This document shows positions 16,433 through 25,071 of a stretch of DNA of 64,000 bases, piece by piece. The notes beneath the pieces are model-generated. The model worked only from the letters and a program-made list of their open reading frames with translations. It ran no database searches and was not told the origin of the DNA. How positions within the stretch are numbered: position 1 is the stretch's first letter; each line of letters begins with the position of its first letter. The stretch lies in contig JBJHCZ010000002.1 of assembly GCA_050486285.1 (NCBI GenBank), positions 124,001-188,000 on the forward strand, written 5' to 3'. This DNA comes from JAITWN01 sp050486285 (GTDB taxonomy: Bacteria; Pseudomonadota; Gammaproteobacteria; SZUA-140). The translations under genes and the position numbers were made by a program.

Positions 16433-18448
16433 TCACAGACTGCGCACGTTCTGGATGCCGTGCTGCTCCAGGATTGCGGCCAGATTGGTCTTCGCCACGT
16501 CGTCGGCGAAGGCGCTATCGCGGAATACGCAGGTCGTGTCGCCGGCAGGAGCGAGTTCCTTGTTCCAGGCAATGATGCCTTGCGCAATGGGTTCCACATC
16601 ATCGCGGCTGATCGAGGAGCTAAGGCAGGCCATCAGCACGCCGCCACCCACGGAATGCACATCCTTGCCGTTGATCGTGCGCTGCTCGATAGGCACGCAA
16701 AGGTCCAGGCCGAGCTTGAGCAGCAACTCATAGAGCACGTCGGACTCAGTGCGATCCTCGATCAAATGATCTTGATGGGCGAACAGGGTTTGCTCCAGAT
16801 CGGTGGGGTTGGGATTCCAGGCGCGGATGTTCGACGTGGCCAGTTTGAAGACGCGAAAACCTGTGTCGCCTGAGAAAAGTGGAATATCTGCCTTTACCTT
16901 GTTTCCAGCGCGACGCAATCGCTCCTTGGTTATTTCAGAAATAATGCGCGGCACCCCAAGCGAATCACAAAGCTTAACGGCCGCCTTCTGATCCTTATCG
17001 CTCGCATTCAGCGGTTCAGGTAGCTGAACAAGACAAAACGTTCGTCGGATCGAGTCCTTTGAATTGAGCTTCCACACAGCTTTGGCTGTTGCGCCGGAGC
17101 CCGCGAAGAAATCAACAACCAGATCACCATGATCCTTCAATAGGAGTGGCAGGAACGCCTCATACAAGCGCACGGGCTTGGGGTTCGTAAAGACCTTTCC
17201 TTCCGTTGGAAAGTCTTCCTTGAGGTCGTAAGCCCCCAATCGACCATCCAGCTCCAGGAGGCTCGATAGCTTCTCTTTGAAATCGGATGCGTATACCTTC
17301 AGCTCAATGATCTTTGACTCATCGTCTCCAAACAATATTCGGTCCGCTGCAAGCAGTTCGTCCATTGTTTCTTTCGGGAATCGATATCCCATCAATGGCT
17401 GCTTGCATGGACGCTTGGTCACTGGATGGGGCACATCGTACCTGTAGCCCTCTCGACCAGGGTTGTGCACACTCTGGCTTCCTGTGTAGACCCCGCCTTC
17501 ATCGATGTATTTATATCGGTCAAGCGGCCACAGTTCCGCCTTGTGCTCACGAAACCATGCGTCATACGCACCTTGTAGTTCTTGCCCTTTGAACTTCGCC
17601 GTGAGGTCATCGCCAATTCTAACGAGCACATCTTTGATGTCTGAAATGGATGACTTCCATTCCGCATCAATTGACTCCTTTTTTTTGGCAACCACTAGCA
17701 AGTATTCATGCTCAGTCGCCACATTGGTCGGATTATTGTCCGTTGCGTTTTTCCAAACGACCGTGCCGACAATGTTTTCCTCACCAAAGATATCGCAGCA
17801 CATCAGGCGCAATGCTGAGTACTCTCGCTCGTCAATCGAAATGAAGATAACCCCGTTGTCTCTGAGCAGACCTCGTGCAAGCTTCAGTCTTGGAAGCATC
17901 ATATTCAGCCAGTCGGTATGAAACCTCCCGCTGGCCTCGGTGTTGCTACTGACCTTCTGACCGCTTTCGACCTGCCCGGTCAACTCCAGGTAGTTCTTGA
18001 TGTTGTCCTGGAAGTTGTCGGGGTACACGAAGTCCTTGCCGGTGTTGTACGGCGGGTCGATATAGATGAGCTTGACCTTGCCGGCATAGCTCTTCTGCAT
18101 GAGCTTCAACACTTCGAGGTTGTCGCCTTCGATCATCAGGTTCTGGGTGGTTTCCCAATCGATGCTTTCATCCGGGCAAGGGCGCAAGGTACCCGTGCTG
18201 GGCGTGAGCGCCAGTTGCCGCGCGCGGCGCTTGCCGTGCCAATTGAGGCCGTATTTCTCGTCAGCGTCGGTGGCAGTCTGGTCGCCCACCAGCGCCTTGA
18301 GCACGTCCACATTCACCGCGACGCCATTAGGGCCCTCGGTGATGAGGTCCGGGAACAGGGCTTTGAGTTGTTCGATGTTCCCGACCACAAGGTCTGCGGA
18401 CTGGGCCTCCGGGCTGGTCGCGTCGATTTTTTGCATCTTCTTCTCCAT
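16433..18448 (-). CDS. mod: Type III DNA methyltransferase, Mod subunit
   Basis: This is an adenine-N6 methyltransferase of beta order. DPPYNTG (motif IV) is at about residues 131-137 and the AdoMet motif DFFAGSGAT at about 446-454. The region between them should contain the target recognition domain. Length is about 671 residues, normal for Mod. It modifies the recognition site and gives Res its specificity. It lies 14 bases after the DUF4391 gene and just before res. An internal ATG at 18436 has a better-placed GGAG and may be the true start. Confidence 0.9.
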   Translation of the reverse strand: MEKKMQKIDATSPEAQSADLVVGNIEQLKALFPDLITEGPNGVAVNVDVLKALVGDQTATDADEKYGLNWHGKRRARQLALTPSTGTLRPCPDESIDWETTQNLMIEGDNLEVLKLMQKSYAGKVKLIYIDPPYNTGKDFVYPDNFQDNIKNYLELTGQVESGQKVSSNTEASGRFHTDWLNMMLPRLKLARGLLRDNGVIFISIDEREYSALRLMCCDIFGEENIVGTVVWKNATDNNPTNVATEHEYLLVVAKKKESIDAEWKSSISDIKDVLVRIGDDLTAKFKGQELQGAYDAWFREHKAELWPLDRYKYIDEGGVYTGSQSVHNPGREGYRYDVPHPVTKRPCKQPLMGYRFPKETMDELLAADRILFGDDESKIIELKVYASDFKEKLSSLLELDGRLGAYDLKEDFPTEGKVFTNPKPVRLYEAFLPLLLKDHGDLVVDFFAGSGATAKAVWKLNSKDSIRRTFCLVQLPEPLNASDKDQKAAVKLCDSLGVPRIISEITKERLRRAGNKVKADIPLFSGDTGFRVFKLATSNIRAWNPNPTDLEQTLFAHQDHLIEDRTESDVLYELLLKLGLDLCVPIEQRTINGKDVHSVGGGVLMACLSSSISRDDVEPIAQGIIAWNKELAPAGDTTCVFRDSAFADDVAKTNLAAILEQHGIQNVRSL

Positions 18449-18462
18449 TATTCGTTCATTCT

Positions 18463-19269
18463 TCAAAGCTGTTGGCGCGCTGTGGCCAGTTGGGCCTGCA
18501 CGCGCTTGAGCGCGAGGTTCAGTTCCACCTGCCGCGCCAGTTGTTTTTCCTTGGCGGCCAGCGTGCGCAAGCGGGTCGCCTCGAGTTCCAGCCGCTCGCA
18601 TTCCTGCAGCGCCTGGTGGCGGGCAGCGGCTTGCTCTGGGCTGTCGGCGGTCTTGAACGATCCCGTCAATCTTGCCGCCAGCAAGGCCTGTACGCTGTCG
18701 ATCCAACCCTCATAGAGGCAAAACAGCGTCGTTTGCGGCTGGCTGGTCAGCGACAGGGCCTGCGTGAATGCGCTCAACGCAGCTTCCGACGGTGCGTCGT
18801 CCGGCAGGACGACGGACACCACACCGCCGTCCAGCACGATCTTGCCCGCCTCGTTCTGCGCCCAGCGCTTGTGCGCGAGCGACAATGTCACGGACTGCCC
18901 TGACTTCAGCAGCAGAAGCACCGGATACGGTACCGCGCGATGCACGAGTTCTTTGATGCGGATGGCATTCGTTGGCTTGGCCTGTCCTTTGTCAGAAGAG
19001 CCGCGCAGCGTCACGGTGAGTACAGCAATCTCCAGGTACTCACGCAGGTCGTCGCGGTAGTCGGACACGCCGATGGTATTCGGCTTGAGCGCCGCCACCC
19101 ACTGGATTTCTTCGATGCCGTCGTTGATCAGGCGCTTGTCTGCCGCCGTGGGCGCGCCATTCTCCAGGAGCAGCTTCTTCGGTACGCGCTGATCGACCCG
19201 ACAACCGTCAGGCAAACCCAGCGCCAGGACGATATCTTGCGTCCTCATGGTCCGCTCAGCCTCAGTCAT
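18463..19269 (-). CDS. DUF4391 domain protein
   Basis: This 268-residue soluble protein is recognised as DUF4391 from its N-terminal LGLP..CRVDQRVPKK.L block, its position between an SNF2-type helicase and a type III mod, and its C-terminal helical arginine- and glutamate-rich tail (about residues 215-268, likely coiled coil). The molecular role of DUF4391 is unknown. Four bases overlap the helicase stop (ATGA), so the two are translationally coupled and probably work together. Confidence 0.75.
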   Translation of the reverse strand: MTEAERTMRTQDIVLALGLPDGCRVDQRVPKKLLLENGAPTAADKRLINDGIEEIQWVAALKPNTIGVSDYRDDLREYLEIAVLTVTLRGSSDKGQAKPTNAIRIKELVHRAVPYPVLLLLKSGQSVTLSLAHKRWAQNEAGKIVLDGGVVSVVLPDDAPSEAALSAFTQALSLTSQPQTTLFCLYEGWIDSVQALLAARLTGSFKTADSPEQAAARHQALQECERLELEATRLRTLAAKEKQLARQVELNLALKRVQAQLATARQQL

Positions 19270-22200
19270 TTGGCATCGTCCTCGGCCAAGACGACCAGGA
19301 AGGCCAGTACCTCGAAGTCGTTGCTTCCCGCGAACTCACCCTTGATGGCGTGGGTTCCGCCCGGCGAAAATAGACTTGCCACCGCACGTTCCTCGTTCTT
19401 GCCGACGACCGACGACACGGCGGCGGCGAGTAGCTTTTGCGCATGGCGCATGTCTTCGCCGTGCTTGGTCGCTTTGTCGAAGCGGGCGCAGGCGCCTGCG
19501 TCGGGTAGGTCGCGACCCAGCGCCAGGCGCTTGAGCCGGTCGAGAATGCGTTTGGCTTGGGTGTAGGGCAGCAACACGGCGCCGTCGTCGCCGACGTGGA
19601 CGAGGTAATGGGGTGCTAAGGGGTAGTCCGATTCCTTGGCTTTGTGCGCCGCCGGGCCTTCGGCGCGCAGGCAGAAGATCACGCCGGGCGGAATGTCGGC
19701 GTCGATACTGGTGGTGACCGCGTAGGCACCCAGCGGCTGATTGTCCAGTTTGCCCGGGTGGGCCTTGAGGTGCTGGGCCAGATCGATGCGGAAGTCGGTC
19801 AGCGTCAGGTCGGTGATAGAGACGCCAGTGGACAGGTCCTCCATATCGATGACGGTGTCCTGCAACTTCAGCAACTGCTTGCGCCGGTACTCCAGATCGT
19901 TCATGGAGTTGCCGGACTGTTGCTCGATCAGGTTCTCTTCGCCGGTGGCGGAAATATCGAGCAGCACCATTCGGCCGCTGACGCGCTGCTCCAGGTTGAT
20001 GTATTCCTCCAGCTCCATGTTCGGCCAGAAGTTGACGAGTTGGATGCTCTCGTTGGGCGAGCCGATGCGGTCGATCCGGCCGAAGCGCTGGATGATGCGC
20101 ACCGGGTTCCAGTGGATGTCGTAGTTGATCAGCCAGTCGCAGTCCTGCAGGTTCTGGCCTTCGGAGATGCAGTCCGTGGCGAAGAGCAGATCCAGCTCCC
20201 CTTCAGCGGCCAGCTCCGCAGGTCGCTCCTTGGAGCGAGGCGAGAACGTCGTAAGGATCGATGCCAGATCCTTGCGCAGCCCTGCAATCGTGGTCTGGTT
20301 GCGGCCCGAACCAGTGACCAGAGCAGACTCGACCCCGAGCGTGCCCTTCGCCCACGGAGCCAGCTGCGCGTACAGGTACTCGGCGGTGTCCGCGAAGGCG
20401 GTGAAGATGATGATCTTGCGGTTGCCGGCGTTGATGGGGTTGCGGCATTTGTCTGCGATCATCGTGCGCAACTCGGTGAGCTTGGCATCCCGCGCCGGAT
20501 CGACTTGCTTGGCGGCCGCCAGTAGCGTGGCCAGCCGGTTGCGGTCTTCGATCAGGTCTTGTTTCCAGCGAATCAGGTCAACGTCACTCAGCAGCACCTT
20601 GACCTTGCGTCCGACCAGCAAGGTCTCGAAGGCCGGATCATCGATATCGACGTCGGCGATGTCGATCTCCTCAACATCATCGGCGTGCGCTTCGATGTGC
20701 GCCAGCGTGGCCTCCACGTCCCTCAGCTGTCGCTGGACGGTCAGCGTGAAGGACGAAACCGCACTTTCCATACGCTTGAGCACGTTCACGCGCAGGAGGT
20801 GAATCAGACTCTCTTCGCGGTCGACTTGGCGGAAAAAGCTCTCACCGCCACGGATCCGGGTGCTGTACTTCGCGTCGTAGGCGGCCTGCTTGTGAGGCAG
20901 GACGTAGCGCAGCGGGGCATAGCTGGCCAGATTGAGTCGCCGGATCTCCAGGTTGATATCCCGGATGGCGCGGAACTCCCCCGCCAAGTCCACATCAGCC
21001 TTGATGTTGATCGGCGGCAGGCGATCCGGGAAACGGCCTGTCTCGCTGGTTCCGTAGTACTTCTCGACGTGCCTGCGCGAGCGGGCGATGGTGAGGTGGT
21101 CAAGCAGGGTGAAGTAGTCAAAGCCCAGCATCTCGACCAGCTTCGCCGGTGTCTTCTCGGACTCGTCCATGTTCAACCAGCGATTGAACTGCGCCTGTGC
21201 CTTGCGGGTGGTCGCCTCGATGCTGGTAATGCCGTGTTCCAGGAGGGCTGTGTCGTCGCCTTCGGTGACGAAGGCGATCTGGTTGCGCAGATCGGCCAGG
21301 CGGTTGTTGACCGGCGTGGCCGACAGCATCAGGACACGCGTCTTGACCCCTTCCTTGATGATTCGGCGCATCAGGCGGTCGTAGCGGGACTCTTTCCCCT
21401 TGTGCGTGGCCTTGTTGCGGAAGTTGTGCGACTCGTCGATCACCACCAGGTCGTAGTTGCCCCAGTTCACGTGCGACAGGTCGATGTCGCCTGATGTGCC
21501 GCCATCGCGCGAAAGGTCGGTGTGGTTCAGGACATCGTAGTTGAAGCGGTCGGCCGCCAGGACGTTGCGCTTGTCATTGGCCTTGTAGAGCGTCCAGTTG
21601 TCGCGCAGGCGTTTCGGTGCCAGTACCAGTACGCGGTCGTTACGCAGCTCGTGGTATTTGATGATCGCCAGAGCCTCAAAGGTCTTACCGAGGCCCACGC
21701 TGTCGGCAATGATGCAGCCGCCGAAGCGGTTGAGCTTGTCGATGGCGCCCACCACACCGTCGCGTTGGAACTTGAAGAGCTTCTTCCACACCAAGGTGTT
21801 ACGGATGCCGGTGGCGGACTTAACGATGCGCTCCTCGTCCATATCGTCGCCGCTGTCACGAAACAGGTGATGCAGGATGAGCGTGTAGAGGGTGAAGGGA
21901 TCGCGGTGCTCACCAATGGTCTGCAGGCCTTGAATCAACGCGTCGCGCCCTGTATTCGATTCAGGGGGCTGCCCTCGTAAAGCTGCCCACTGATGATCGA
22001 GCCACTTAGCGAGTTGCATGGCTTCGTCGGCGGATTCGGATGCCTGGATCAAGCTCATTGGATTGCCCGGGGTCAGACCGAGGCCATCGGTACTGAACGC
22101 GAACGAACCCAGCACCACCTGCTCGGGTGTCGCGTCGGGATTGCGCATCACCGCAGCACCTTGCGGCACCGGCCCCAATGCCCGACGCAGATCCACTTTT

Positions 22201-22475
22201 TCGCTGATCCACTTCGCGCATTGGTTGGCCAACCAACGGGCCTGCAAGCGATTGCGCGCGGCACGGTCGCCTTCACCGCCGAGCAACTCAAGCTCCTCAT
22301 CGTCGGGGGGCAAAATCAGCTGGACCCGATCCAGTCCTGACAGCGCATCGCGCAGTTCAGCGAACGCATAGAGAGAGAACGAGGGCGTAATGCAGCCCAG
22401 CTGATTGCCACGCTTGAGGTGGGGCCGCATCAGGTCAATGACGCGGTCTGCGCCGGTGTTGTGAATCAGTTTCAT
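19266..22475 (-). CDS. SNF2-class helicase with N-terminal phospholipase D-like region
   Basis: The protein has 1069 residues. The first 170 or so resemble the degenerate phospholipase D-like domain often fused to such helicases; no complete HKD motif is visible. The superfamily 2 core follows: GLGKT at about 261-265, DESHN at about 347-351, LSATPVNN as motif III, and QRFGRIDRIGS as motif VI. Enzymes of this class move along duplex DNA. It is the first large gene after the HTH gene, followed by the DUF4391, mod and res genes. A plain type III system needs only mod and res, so the helicase is an extra component. Confidence 0.88.
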   Translation of the reverse strand: MKLIHNTGADRVIDLMRPHLKRGNQLGCITPSFSLYAFAELRDALSGLDRVQLILPPDDEELELLGGEGDRAARNRLQARWLANQCAKWISEKVDLRRALGPVPQGAAVMRNPDATPEQVVLGSFAFSTDGLGLTPGNPMSLIQASESADEAMQLAKWLDHQWAALRGQPPESNTGRDALIQGLQTIGEHRDPFTLYTLILHHLFRDSGDDMDEERIVKSATGIRNTLVWKKLFKFQRDGVVGAIDKLNRFGGCIIADSVGLGKTFEALAIIKYHELRNDRVLVLAPKRLRDNWTLYKANDKRNVLAADRFNYDVLNHTDLSRDGGTSGDIDLSHVNWGNYDLVVIDESHNFRNKATHKGKESRYDRLMRRIIKEGVKTRVLMLSATPVNNRLADLRNQIAFVTEGDDTALLEHGITSIEATTRKAQAQFNRWLNMDESEKTPAKLVEMLGFDYFTLLDHLTIARSRRHVEKYYGTSETGRFPDRLPPINIKADVDLAGEFRAIRDINLEIRRLNLASYAPLRYVLPHKQAAYDAKYSTRIRGGESFFRQVDREESLIHLLRVNVLKRMESAVSSFTLTVQRQLRDVEATLAHIEAHADDVEEIDIADVDIDDPAFETLLVGRKVKVLLSDVDLIRWKQDLIEDRNRLATLLAAAKQVDPARDAKLTELRTMIADKCRNPINAGNRKIIIFTAFADTAEYLYAQLAPWAKGTLGVESALVTGSGRNQTTIAGLRKDLASILTTFSPRSKERPAELAAEGELDLLFATDCISEGQNLQDCDWLINYDIHWNPVRIIQRFGRIDRIGSPNESIQLVNFWPNMELEEYINLEQRVSGRMVLLDISATGEENLIEQQSGNSMNDLEYRRKQLLKLQDTVIDMEDLSTGVSITDLTLTDFRIDLAQHLKAHPGKLDNQPLGAYAVTTSIDADIPPGVIFCLRAEGPAAHKAKESDYPLAPHYLVHVGDDGAVLLPYTQAKRILDRLKRLALGRDLPDAGACARFDKATKHGEDMRHAQKLLAAAVSSVVGKNEERAVASLFSPGGTHAIKGEFAGSNDFEVLAFLVVLAEDDAK

Positions 22476-22477
22476 GG

Positions 22478-22702
22478 TCAGCGGCCTCCCTTCGCTGAGT
22501 CAGGGTGGTCGCCCCCTTGATCCACAGCCGACTGCTGTTTGATCCAGCTGTCGATGTCCGCCCGCGCAAATCTCCAGGTCCCACCGACTTTGAAAGCTGG
22601 AATCTTCCTGGCGGCAGCCAAGCGATAGACCGTGCGTTTGCCCACTTTCAGATAGGCCGCCACTTCGTCGAGGGTAAAGATATCGTCAGTTTCTTTTTTC
22701 AT
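22478..22702 (-). CDS. Small helix-turn-helix protein (excisionase/MerR-like HTH_17)
   Basis: The 74-residue protein is almost entirely the HTH_17 domain: FTLDEVAAYLKVGKRTVYRL, then a wing ending GGTWRFARADIDSWI. Such proteins bind DNA as excisionases or small regulators. It is the first gene of the restriction operon, two bases before the helicase start, so a controlling role for that operon is likely. A perfect 6-base inverted repeat with a 4-base spacer lies 66 bases upstream. Confidence 0.85.
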   Translation of the reverse strand: MKKETDDIFTLDEVAAYLKVGKRTVYRLAAARKIPAFKVGGTWRFARADIDSWIKQQSAVDQGGDHPDSAKGGR

Positions 22703-22767
22703 TACTTCCTAACTCGTTGCAGAGCTGGCCGTTTCCGATGGTAATCTTGGCAAGGATACGGCAAACT

Positions 22768-22783
22768 TGTTCATATTTGAACA
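22768..22783. promoter_or_regulatory. Palindrome between divergent defence operons
   Basis: TGTTCA-TATT-TGAACA is a perfect inverted repeat in the divergent intergenic region, 66 bases upstream of the HTH gene. It is a plausible operator for the HTH protein or for the XRE regulator of the opposite unit; which one is inference. Confidence 0.5.
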
Positions 22784-22827
22784 GCCAAACCGCCGGAGTT
22801 GGATACCGCAACCCCATGAACACTTGT

Positions 22828-22868
22828 TATACGAAATTATTATGGTATAAAATCCGGATATACGAAAT
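22828..22868. promoter_or_regulatory. Direct repeats flanking the putative promoter of the unknown/ImmA unit
   Basis: TATACGAAAT occurs at 22828-22837 and again at 22859-22868, 31 bases apart (about three helical turns). Between them lies TATGGTATAAAAT, a plausible -10 region. The second copy ends 20 bases before the preferred start at 22889. The arrangement suggests an operator bound on one DNA face, perhaps by the HTH domain of the XRE-ImmA/IrrE protein. Confidence 0.5.
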
Positions 22869-22888
22869 CCTGCCCAATGGAGCTGCCG

Positions 22889-23542
22889 ATGACCGAACCA
22901 ACCCAGGAAACCATCCCAGGCCTGCTCGTGAGGAACATATCACGCGACGTCGCTTTGGGAATTGAGGAGGCTTTGGTTGTCGGAGCGCAACGTGCCTATG
23001 TGACAAGCCGCGGCATGGATGAAGGCCATCTGCCTCATGTTGTGGGTCAGCTACGCCACTTTCACATGAATGAGGCGTTTCAGCGGGCACTTGCAGCCGC
23101 TGATGCGTCACCATCCCCGATCCGAGGCAACGGTATCGTGACCGGACGGACCGGGGTTTTCACGCTCGCACGCTTCAACATCCCTGAAGGGTTCTGGATC
23201 AACGGTCGGCGCAGCCACACTCGCAGACAGATGTCGATGGCGAACATGGCGATCGAGCCGCTCGTGCAGCCTGAGTTTTTCCGCGAGTATCAGCCTCCTT
23301 CCGAGGCCGTCGCTTTTTTCGTAGCCTGCTTCTCTGGTTCGCTACATATCCAGCCCGAATCCCCAGCTTCGATTCAGATCGCGGTACCAGATCGGTATAT
23401 GCGCGGCTGGCTCTTCAGAGAACCCCTCGATACTTTCATAAAACGATACGACAAGAAGCTGGGGTCGCAGCATGACCTTGCGGTTCCGAAGCTCAAAAAG
23501 GGCATCGGCGAGCAACTGGGTAAAGACGGAACCACTCCATGA
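22889..23542 (+). CDS. Unknown protein, first gene of a pair with an ImmA/IrrE peptidase
   Basis: This protein of about 217 residues is not recognised. It has no membrane segments or obvious catalytic motif and contains a central basic stretch (NGRRSHTRRQ). I prefer the ATG at 22889 because GGAG lies seven bases upstream; 22877 is an alternative. Its stop overlaps the start of the XRE-ImmA/IrrE gene (ATGA). Such coupling is typical of toxin-antitoxin or protease-target pairs, so it may be the protein that the peptidase controls. That is inference. Confidence 0.65.
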   Translation: MTEPTQETIPGLLVRNISRDVALGIEEALVVGAQRAYVTSRGMDEGHLPHVVGQLRHFHMNEAFQRALAAADASPSPIRGNGIVTGRTGVFTLARFNIPEGFWINGRRSHTRRQMSMANMAIEPLVQPEFFREYQPPSEAVAFFVACFSGSLHIQPESPASIQIAVPDRYMRGWLFREPLDTFIKRYDKKLGSQHDLAVPKLKKGIGEQLGKDGTTP

Positions 23543-24747
23543 GCCGGGGTGGAGTACAAGGATTTCAGAAGGAGCGCTTGAGTCAGATCCTAGCGGTACG
23601 TCGCCTGACGCAAGTACAGCTCGCGTCGATGGTGAGTGTGTCGCCTGCAACAATAAGCAAGTGGCGCGCGGGAACGCAGGCGCCAGAGCGCGAGGCGCTT
23701 GAGCGCCTCGCAGGAGTGGTGAACGTGACGCCGGAGTGGTTCACTCGCCAATCAGCGGCAAAAGTTTCAACGCCACTTTTTCGTAGCAACGCATCCGCAC
23801 ACCTCGCGGCACGGGCGATGCTTGAAGCCCGCCTTGAGTGGGCTCAGGACATCGCCGCCGCCTTGATGGAGTTTGTTGACTATCCCGAAGTCAACCTTCC
23901 GACAGGCTTCTATGCCGACCCAGAAGCAATCACGACCGAGGATATCGAACAGGCCGCATGTGAATGCCGTGACTTGTGGCGTCTAGGGCGGTCGATAGTC
24001 CAGGACTTGGCGCTCGCAGTCGAAGGGGCAGGCGTCATTCTGGTCCGCGAGGAGACCGGCATCGCTCAGATTGAAGGGCTGTCTGCTTGGAGTGAGGTCC
24101 TCGGGCGGCCCCTCATTCTGCTGTCGGCCGACAAGGATAATGGCTACCGCAGCAGGTTTGACCTTGCCCACGAGCTTGGTCATCTTGTTTTACACCGACA
24201 CATAAAGCGCCCCACTGAGCGCGACCGTCACAAGCTGCTCGAACAGCAAGCTCACCGCTTTGCCGGCGCATTTCTGCTTCCCGCAGAGACCTTCGCTGCA
24301 GATGTCCGTATGCCGGCGACGCTGGATGACTTGCTGTTACTCAAGCGCCGATGGGGCGTCTCGGCTGCTGCGATCATCATGCGCTTGCGAGCCCTTGAAC
24401 TGCTGGACGAGGATGATGCACTGACGCTGTTCAAGCGTCGGTCTGCCCGCTGGGGCGCCAAATCGGAGCCGGGTGATGGTGATCGGATGCCCGAGCAACC
24501 CCGCCTGCTGCGCCGCACGATTGACCTATTGGTTGACGAGAAGATTATGCCGCTGGAGGCCATCCCAAGGCACGTTGGCCTAGCCGCATCAGATGTTGAG
24601 GCTTTGGCAGGACTGCCCGAAGGGTACTTCCAGGACAAGAGCAAAGTTGTTCAGTTTGCGCGGTTGAGAACTACCCAGCCAGTTTCGGATGATCGAATTG
24701 AGCGCGGCAGCACCGTGGTTCCATTTCGAACTCCGGTTAAGCCATGA
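23539..24747 (+). CDS. XRE-family regulator fused to ImmA/IrrE metallopeptidase
   Basis: The 402-residue protein has two clear parts. An N-terminal XRE helix-turn-helix (about 12-68) has LTQVQLASMVSVSPATISKW. A COG2856-type zinc peptidase has HELGH at about 211-215 within FDLAHELGHLVLHRH. ImmA of ICEBs1 and IrrE of Deinococcus cleave repressors after a signal. With its own DNA-binding domain this protein could both repress its operon and act as the protease. It overlaps the unknown upstream gene by four bases and lies upstream of the relaxase gene, so it may regulate the element or act as a toxin-antitoxin component. Confidence 0.88.
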   Translation: MSRGGVQGFQKERLSQILAVRRLTQVQLASMVSVSPATISKWRAGTQAPEREALERLAGVVNVTPEWFTRQSAAKVSTPLFRSNASAHLAARAMLEARLEWAQDIAAALMEFVDYPEVNLPTGFYADPEAITTEDIEQAACECRDLWRLGRSIVQDLALAVEGAGVILVREETGIAQIEGLSAWSEVLGRPLILLSADKDNGYRSRFDLAHELGHLVLHRHIKRPTERDRHKLLEQQAHRFAGAFLLPAETFAADVRMPATLDDLLLLKRRWGVSAAAIIMRLRALELLDEDDALTLFKRRSARWGAKSEPGDGDRMPEQPRLLRRTIDLLVDEKIMPLEAIPRHVGLAASDVEALAGLPEGYFQDKSKVVQFARLRTTQPVSDDRIERGSTVVPFRTPVKP

Positions 24748-25071
24748 AGCAGAAGGGAGGAAGCGAAGACGTCCCCTGCCACTTCTTGCGCGCGTCCCAT
24801 TCGCTGTTGGTAACAAAGACTCATTCATCTCTCGGTCGACTCCGTTGCACTCAAGACAAACGGCTTCCAAGGGAAGGGGGCGATAATGGCAAAGGCCCTA
24901 CCCGAAAGGGTCGCCGCGCTAGAAGAGGCGCGCGGCGATGAAAGGGTGACACAAATGGCGGTGCGTCCGCCGCTGCAAAACCCATCCCAACGAGCATCAC
25001 GTTTTCCCTAGCGTGACCTGCCCGACGTCGGCACAGTGCTGGCGCATGGAGTCCACATCTACGCTGGACCT
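24748..25071. other. Intergenic region upstream of traI, possible oriT
   Basis: These 324 bases have no convincing gene; a 65-codon frame starting in the preceding stop looks like chance. The region contains a 9-base perfect inverted repeat (24911-24919 with 24930-24938, ten-base loop) and a smaller ACCC-GGGT repeat just before it. Relaxase genes are often next to their origin of transfer, so this is a candidate site. No nick sequence can be recognised. Confidence 0.3.
24911..24938. repeat. Inverted repeat upstream of traI
   Basis: TCGCCGCGC pairs perfectly with GCGCGGCGA across a ten-base loop. No T-tract follows, so it is not an ordinary terminator. It may be part of oriT or a transcript structure upstream of traI. 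Confidence 0.45.

Noticed and set aside
24744..24941. 65-codon frame overlapping the stop of the ImmA/IrrE gene
   Set aside because: The ATGA overlap is suggestive, but the translation is low-complexity and ends in a basic run encoded by the inverted repeat. More likely non-coding.
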